Shown here piece after piece: positions 49,786 through 52,746 of a stretch of 52,746 nt of DNA. The notes under the pieces are model-generated. The model had not been told where the DNA came from, searched no databases, and saw only the letters and a program-made list of their open reading frames with translations. The translations under genes and the position numbers were made by a program. Each line of letters starts with the position of its first letter. Positions within the stretch are counted from its first letter, which is position 1. Source of the DNA: Fibrobacter succinogenes (GTDB taxonomy: Bacteria; Fibrobacterota; Fibrobacteria; Fibrobacterales; Fibrobacteraceae); NCBI GenBank assembly GCA_902762795.1, contig CACWPM010000019.1:1-52746 (forward strand), read 5' to 3'.

Positions 49786-50685
49786 CTAATCGTTTCCTTG
49801 AGTTCGTGGATCGCCTTCGCAAACCTTAAATGTGTCGGTAAAGTCAAAAACTGGATTTTCCGCGTTTGCCCCGTTACAAACGATAGGAATAGAACGCTGT
49901 TCGTCACAACCATTCACAACATAGGTTTTTCTATCCGATTCAAAGACATTTAAGCAGTCAAATCCTTGACAGGGACGCCCACCAAAGCCCAACGACGATT
50001 GTCCGTAACGAAATACTTTACCTTTATATGTAAACCACAACTTTTGTACATGATGATTTCCTCCCCATTCATATTTAACATCTGATATATCCGCAAATTT
50101 TCCATTGACATAAAGTTCTGCTTTATCAACATCATAAATGGGCGTTAAGGAAAGTGCGAAAGAACAAGAAATAGGCGATAACTGCACATACAAGAAACCT
50201 TTTTCGCCATCGTAATCATATGTGCATACAAAATCTTCCTGCGAATATGTTTCTGTAAAAACACGGTCTCCCCAATCTCCTCTTTCCTCGCATGTGTAAG
50301 CATCCCGTTTTGGGACTCGCATTTCAAAAATTTTCGAAGGATCTGTAAGAATTTCACTGGAAGAGCTAATCGCACTAGACGATGAAACAATTTCGCTCGA
50401 AGAGCTGCTAACGTCATTGCGAGAGCTTGAAGAGCTCGAAGCAATCCGCGAAGACGAACTAATTGCACTGGAAGAATAAACAACTTCGCTGGAGGAAGAT
50501 TCCGGGTCGAGCTCGGAATGACGGGAAGAACTACTCACGTCATTGCGAGAGTTCGAAGAACTCGAAGCAGTCCATGAAGAAGAACTGGACTGATTTTCGG
50601 ACCATGCGTCGAGCGCACTTGAAGAATCATCGCCGCAAGCGGCAACAAGCAACAACGAAGAGAGAGACAATATAAAACGTTTCAT
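49786..50685 (-). CDS. Lipoprotein with serine-rich linker, paralogue 3 of 3
   Basis: The start at MKRFILSLSSLLLVAACGDD (299 residues, lipid site C17) has AAGGA upstream; the frame to 50787 is not used. The linker (about 25-115) is the longest of the three and holds three translated palindromes. The domain follows the pattern of its paralogues: DPSKIFEMRVP, VCTYDYDGEKGFLYVQ, WGGNHHVQKL, GKVFRYGQS, GGRPCQGFDCLNVFESD and SIPIVCN. It is closest to the protein at 45756 in the YKGKVFRY and GGRPCQ stretches, so the two are probably the more recent duplicates. It is the first gene of the cluster and must carry the promoter in 50686-50811. Confidence 0.82.
   Translation of the reverse strand: MKRFILSLSSLLLVAACGDDSSSALDAWSENQSSSSSWTASSSSNSRNDVSSSSRHSELDPESSSSEVVYSSSAISSSSRIASSSSSSRNDVSSSSSEIVSSSSAISSSSEILTDPSKIFEMRVPKRDAYTCEERGDWGDRVFTETYSQEDFVCTYDYDGEKGFLYVQLSPISCSFALSLTPIYDVDKAELYVNGKFADISDVKYEWGGNHHVQKLWFTYKGKVFRYGQSSLGFGGRPCQGFDCLNVFESDRKTYVVNGCDEQRSIPIVCNGANAENPVFDFTDTFKVCEGDPRTQGND
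50412..50573. repeat. Three palindromic repeats inside the linker of paralogue 3
   Basis: CGTCATTGCGAG..GAAGCAATCC at 50412-50447, GATTCCGGGTC..CTCGGAATGACG at 50498-50523, and CGTCATTGCGAG..GAAGCAGTCC at 50538-50573. Coding-strand products are SSSSRNDVSS, SRHSELDPES and SNSRNDVSS, all in frame. Confidence 0.85.
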
Positions 50686-51164
50686 GAGCACGTCCTTGAT
50701 CTTTTTAACATTTGTAAATATACTATTGCTATTCTCCAAAATCAATACTCTTATGCAACAAAAACGCAAATATTTAGCAAAAATCACGATTTTCTTTGAA
50801 ATGATTTGATGAAATTTTCCTATATGCTACGATTGTAGCATATAGGAAAATTTTAGCCCGTTTAATAAAGTGGATTTACAAATCCAATATATGCATGTGC
50901 TTTTTTTGAAAAAATTTTTTTATGAGACTGTTTCTGCATAATAGCGTAACAGGAAAAACAACATCAATAAGTCTATTTATGCATGGGTATAAGCGAGAAA
51001 AACTGTTAAATAATTTCTGACGCCGCAGGCGTCAACTCCGAGCTTTGGCCCCGCCCGCATGACGTACTTTTTGCATTCAAAAACGGAATTTTAACGGCAA
51101 ACCGAAAAATCATTCAATATTTTATTATCTTCTTAGGATAGCCCCATTATTTTAAGAGGTTCCT
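50686..51164. other. 479-base intergenic region between divergent secreted-protein genes
   Basis: No gene is seen. It holds the promoters of the lipoprotein cluster and of the glycosidase, a 19-base-pair perfect hairpin (50812-50853) and a smaller palindrome TGACGCC-GCA-GGCGTCA at 51018-51034, followed by a GCCCGC-type repeat half to about 51066. AGAGGT at 51155-51160 is the ribosome-binding site of the glycosidase. Confidence 0.65.
50812..50853. repeat. 19-base-pair perfect inverted repeat with GATT loop
   Basis: The left arm, 50812-50830 (starting AAATTTTCC), is the exact complement of the right arm, 50835-50853, and the loop has only four bases. It is AT-rich and sits between two divergent promoters, so an ordinary terminator is not expected. 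It may be a regulator site, a transcription barrier or a decayed mobile-element end. Confidence 0.85.
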
Positions 51165-52746
51165 ATGAAGTTTATTCCTGGCGCCAAAAAGTTTTTCTTC
51201 GGCGCGTCGTTTGCGTTGTTCGCACTTTCCGCCACGTCCGCACTCGCCGCACAGAACGTCATCGAGGTTGACGACACGCAACTAGGCGTTAAAATAGCCA
51301 ACGGTTACGATTCGCAAGGCAACGAACACCACATGCTAGGAGCCGATCTCGCCATCTGGAATCCGCCCTCCCGCTATTACGACATGACGAAAGCTCTCGT
51401 CACAAGCGATTACTCGATTTTCCGTTTCCCAAACGGGAGCTTGAGCAATGACTACCACTGGAACGGAGCAGGCAAATACGACAGCACCGGACTTTGGATC
51501 CCAAGCGACACAAGCTGGGCTCCGGGATTCCTCGGCGAAACGATTTACCGAGGCACCACAAAAGACAACTACGGTTTCATCCGTCGCAGCCACCTTGCCG
51601 ATGGCGACATGAACACAATGTGGTGGGGCGAAATACTCGACCCGAAAGATCCGCCTTGGGTTGTCATTGAGTTCCCTGAAAAGAAAGACCTCGACTCCAT
51701 TATCATAGACTGGGGCAATCTCCGCCCGAAGTCTTTTGAACTTTCATACTGGACCGAAGACTACGCCGAATATCCGGGTGTTCACCAGAATCTTGAAAAC
51801 AAGCTAAAAAGATGGGGCACCGTCAGGGTCACGAGCAACCAGACTAAGTACAAGTTCGCAACGACTCGTGCACGCTATGTGGCAGTCCGCTTCAAAACGA
51901 CCGACTTGCCGTCAAAAGGCGTGCAGATTCGAGAAATGAAACTTTATAGCGGCTCCGATGATTTACTCGCCGGAAACGATTACAAGTTCTTCGCCATGTC
52001 CACCCGCAATGGCGACAAGCCGCGCACCGACTGGACCAACATCAAGTGGCATTTCGAAGAATTCATGACCTACATCAAAAAGTTCTCGGAAAAGGGACAG
52101 AACGCCGTTATCTGCGTCAACGCCGGTACAGGCACGGCCAAGGAAGCCGCCGCTTGGGTCCACTATGCCAATAAAGTCAAAAAATACAACATCAAGCAAT
52201 GGCAAATCGGCAACGAACTTGACAAAATGCAACAGAAAGGCGCAGGCCTCAACGATGGGAAATACTGGATGGCCGAATTTTTGCGCATCGTCGGTGAAGC
52301 CGAAAAGGCTGACGGCAAACGCTATCTCGATGTCGTTGACTTGCACACTTACCCGTACTGGGCACCGAACAACCTGAACGCCAAAGACATGCTCAAGGCG
52401 ACGATGGATGTCGGTCACAACGCCGATACGCTGAATGCCTGGATGAACAAGTATCTCGAAGGCAAGCGCCGCGTGTTTCTCTCGGAATTCAGCACGTCTG
52501 TACAAGGGAGCCAAATCTGGATGGACTACCCACAAGCCGCCGGCATCGCAAACATTTTCGCACAATACCTCGTCCGCTTTGGCGACCGATTCCAGGCTCT
52601 CCCGTGGGATGCTTTCGGCAACGTCTTTGAAGGTCCGGACCACACGTGGGGAACTATCAGCATGACCGCTCTCGTCAAGGAAGGTTCCTGGAACCTCTGG
52701 GGAAGCCTTGAACCCACCGCCGAATATTACGGAGTCTATATGGCGT
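51165..52746 (+). CDS. Secreted clan-A glycoside hydrolase with an inserted discoidin-like domain (partial)
   Basis: The first 527 residues are present; the gene runs off the window. Residues 1-29 form a signal peptide ending SALA. The catalytic barrel starts near 35. Residues of about 148-262 look like an F5/8-type C (discoidin) or carbohydrate-binding domain set into the barrel (MWWGEI, VVIEFPEKKDLDSIIIDW, RYVAVRFKT, QIREMKLYSG). The barrel resumes with VCVNAGTG-like ICVNAGTG and QWQIGNELD, giving candidate acid/base E351, and FLSEFS gives candidate nucleophile E441. The AGTGTAKEAAAWVHYAN stretch resembles GH51 arabinofuranosidase/endoglucanase proteins; GH44 or another clan-A family cannot be excluded. 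AGAGGT precedes ATG. No continuous frame was flagged by usual ORF scans because the gene is open to the end. Plant cell-wall hydrolysis is the likely role. Confidence 0.8.
   Translation, partial: MKFIPGAKKFFFGASFALFALSATSALAAQNVIEVDDTQLGVKIANGYDSQGNEHHMLGADLAIWNPPSRYYDMTKALVTSDYSIFRFPNGSLSNDYHWNGAGKYDSTGLWIPSDTSWAPGFLGETIYRGTTKDNYGFIRRSHLADGDMNTMWWGEILDPKDPPWVVIEFPEKKDLDSIIIDWGNLRPKSFELSYWTEDYAEYPGVHQNLENKLKRWGTVRVTSNQTKYKFATTRARYVAVRFKTTDLPSKGVQIREMKLYSGSDDLLAGNDYKFFAMSTRNGDKPRTDWTNIKWHFEEFMTYIKKFSEKGQNAVICVNAGTGTAKEAAAWVHYANKVKKYNIKQWQIGNELDKMQQKGAGLNDGKYWMAEFLRIVGEAEKADGKRYLDVVDLHTYPYWAPNNLNAKDMLKATMDVGHNADTLNAWMNKYLEGKRRVFLSEFSTSVQGSQIWMDYPQAAGIANIFAQYLVRFGDRFQALPWDAFGNVFEGPDHTWGTISMTALVKEGSWNLWGSLEPTAEYYGVYMA

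Overview
This window looks like chromosomal DNA of a Fibrobacter-type fibre-degrading bacterium. That assignment is inferred from gene content and protein style: a secreted GH9 cellulase and a secreted clan-A glycosidase, a C-terminal beta-sandwich tail shared by two exported proteins, lipoproteins with long poly-serine linkers, Bacteroidetes-like tyrosine recombinase sequence, and several classes of dispersed extragenic palindromes. No search could be run, so species-level placement is open.

Layout. 1-4.3 kb: the end of an exported protein, a DRE-TIM aldolase and the GH9 enzyme, followed by an unusual array of four inverted repeats built from GTACCTATAAA (3958-4227). 4.3-12.5 kb: housekeeping and signalling genes (rhomboid-like membrane protein, Ser/Thr kinase, LOG-family hydrolase, small conserved protein, two-part radical SAM protein, GAF-GGDEF protein). 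12.5-39.3 kb: a large surface-glycan and pilin region. It holds two complete type IV pilin-like genes and one 5'-truncated pilin copy beside a tyrosine recombinase, five membrane enzymes of the sulfatase/phosphoglycerol-transferase fold, four GT2 glycosyltransferases, UDP-galactopyranose mutase, a WecF-like and a WecE-like protein, a flippase, an acyltransferase, an oxidoreductase, an ATP-grasp ligase and a protein with deaminase-like cysteine motifs. 39.4-45.7 kb: a CAU-anticodon tRNA, a GT5-like synthase, a lipoprotein, a DprA/SLOG-like protein, a class A acid phosphatase, a BASS transporter, a zinc-ribbon membrane protein and an orphan Vsr nuclease. 45.7-50.7 kb: a four-gene lipoprotein cluster made of three paralogues with serine-rich linkers and an exported protein with a phosphohistidine plus PPDK-type ATP-grasp architecture. 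51.2 kb to the end: the first part of a secreted clan-A glycosidase.

How the genes fit together. The WecE/WecF pair implies a 4-amino-4,6-dideoxyhexose (Fuc4NAc-like) residue, and Glf implies galactofuranose, in a lipid-linked glycan exported by the flippase. The sulfatase-fold enzymes would decorate that glycan, or the pilins, with phospho-substituents. Each of the three pilin sequences lies near such an enzyme, and one pilin copy lacks its N-terminus exactly where homology to the expressed copy begins, next to a recombinase. This suggests pilin diversification, possibly coupled to modification. In the lipoprotein cluster, palindromes of the kinds seen between genes are also found in frame inside serine-rich linkers.

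The strongest candidates for undescribed biology are the GTACCTATAAA array, the pilin/recombinase/transferase association, the palindromes translated within linkers, and the exported dikinase-like lipoprotein.
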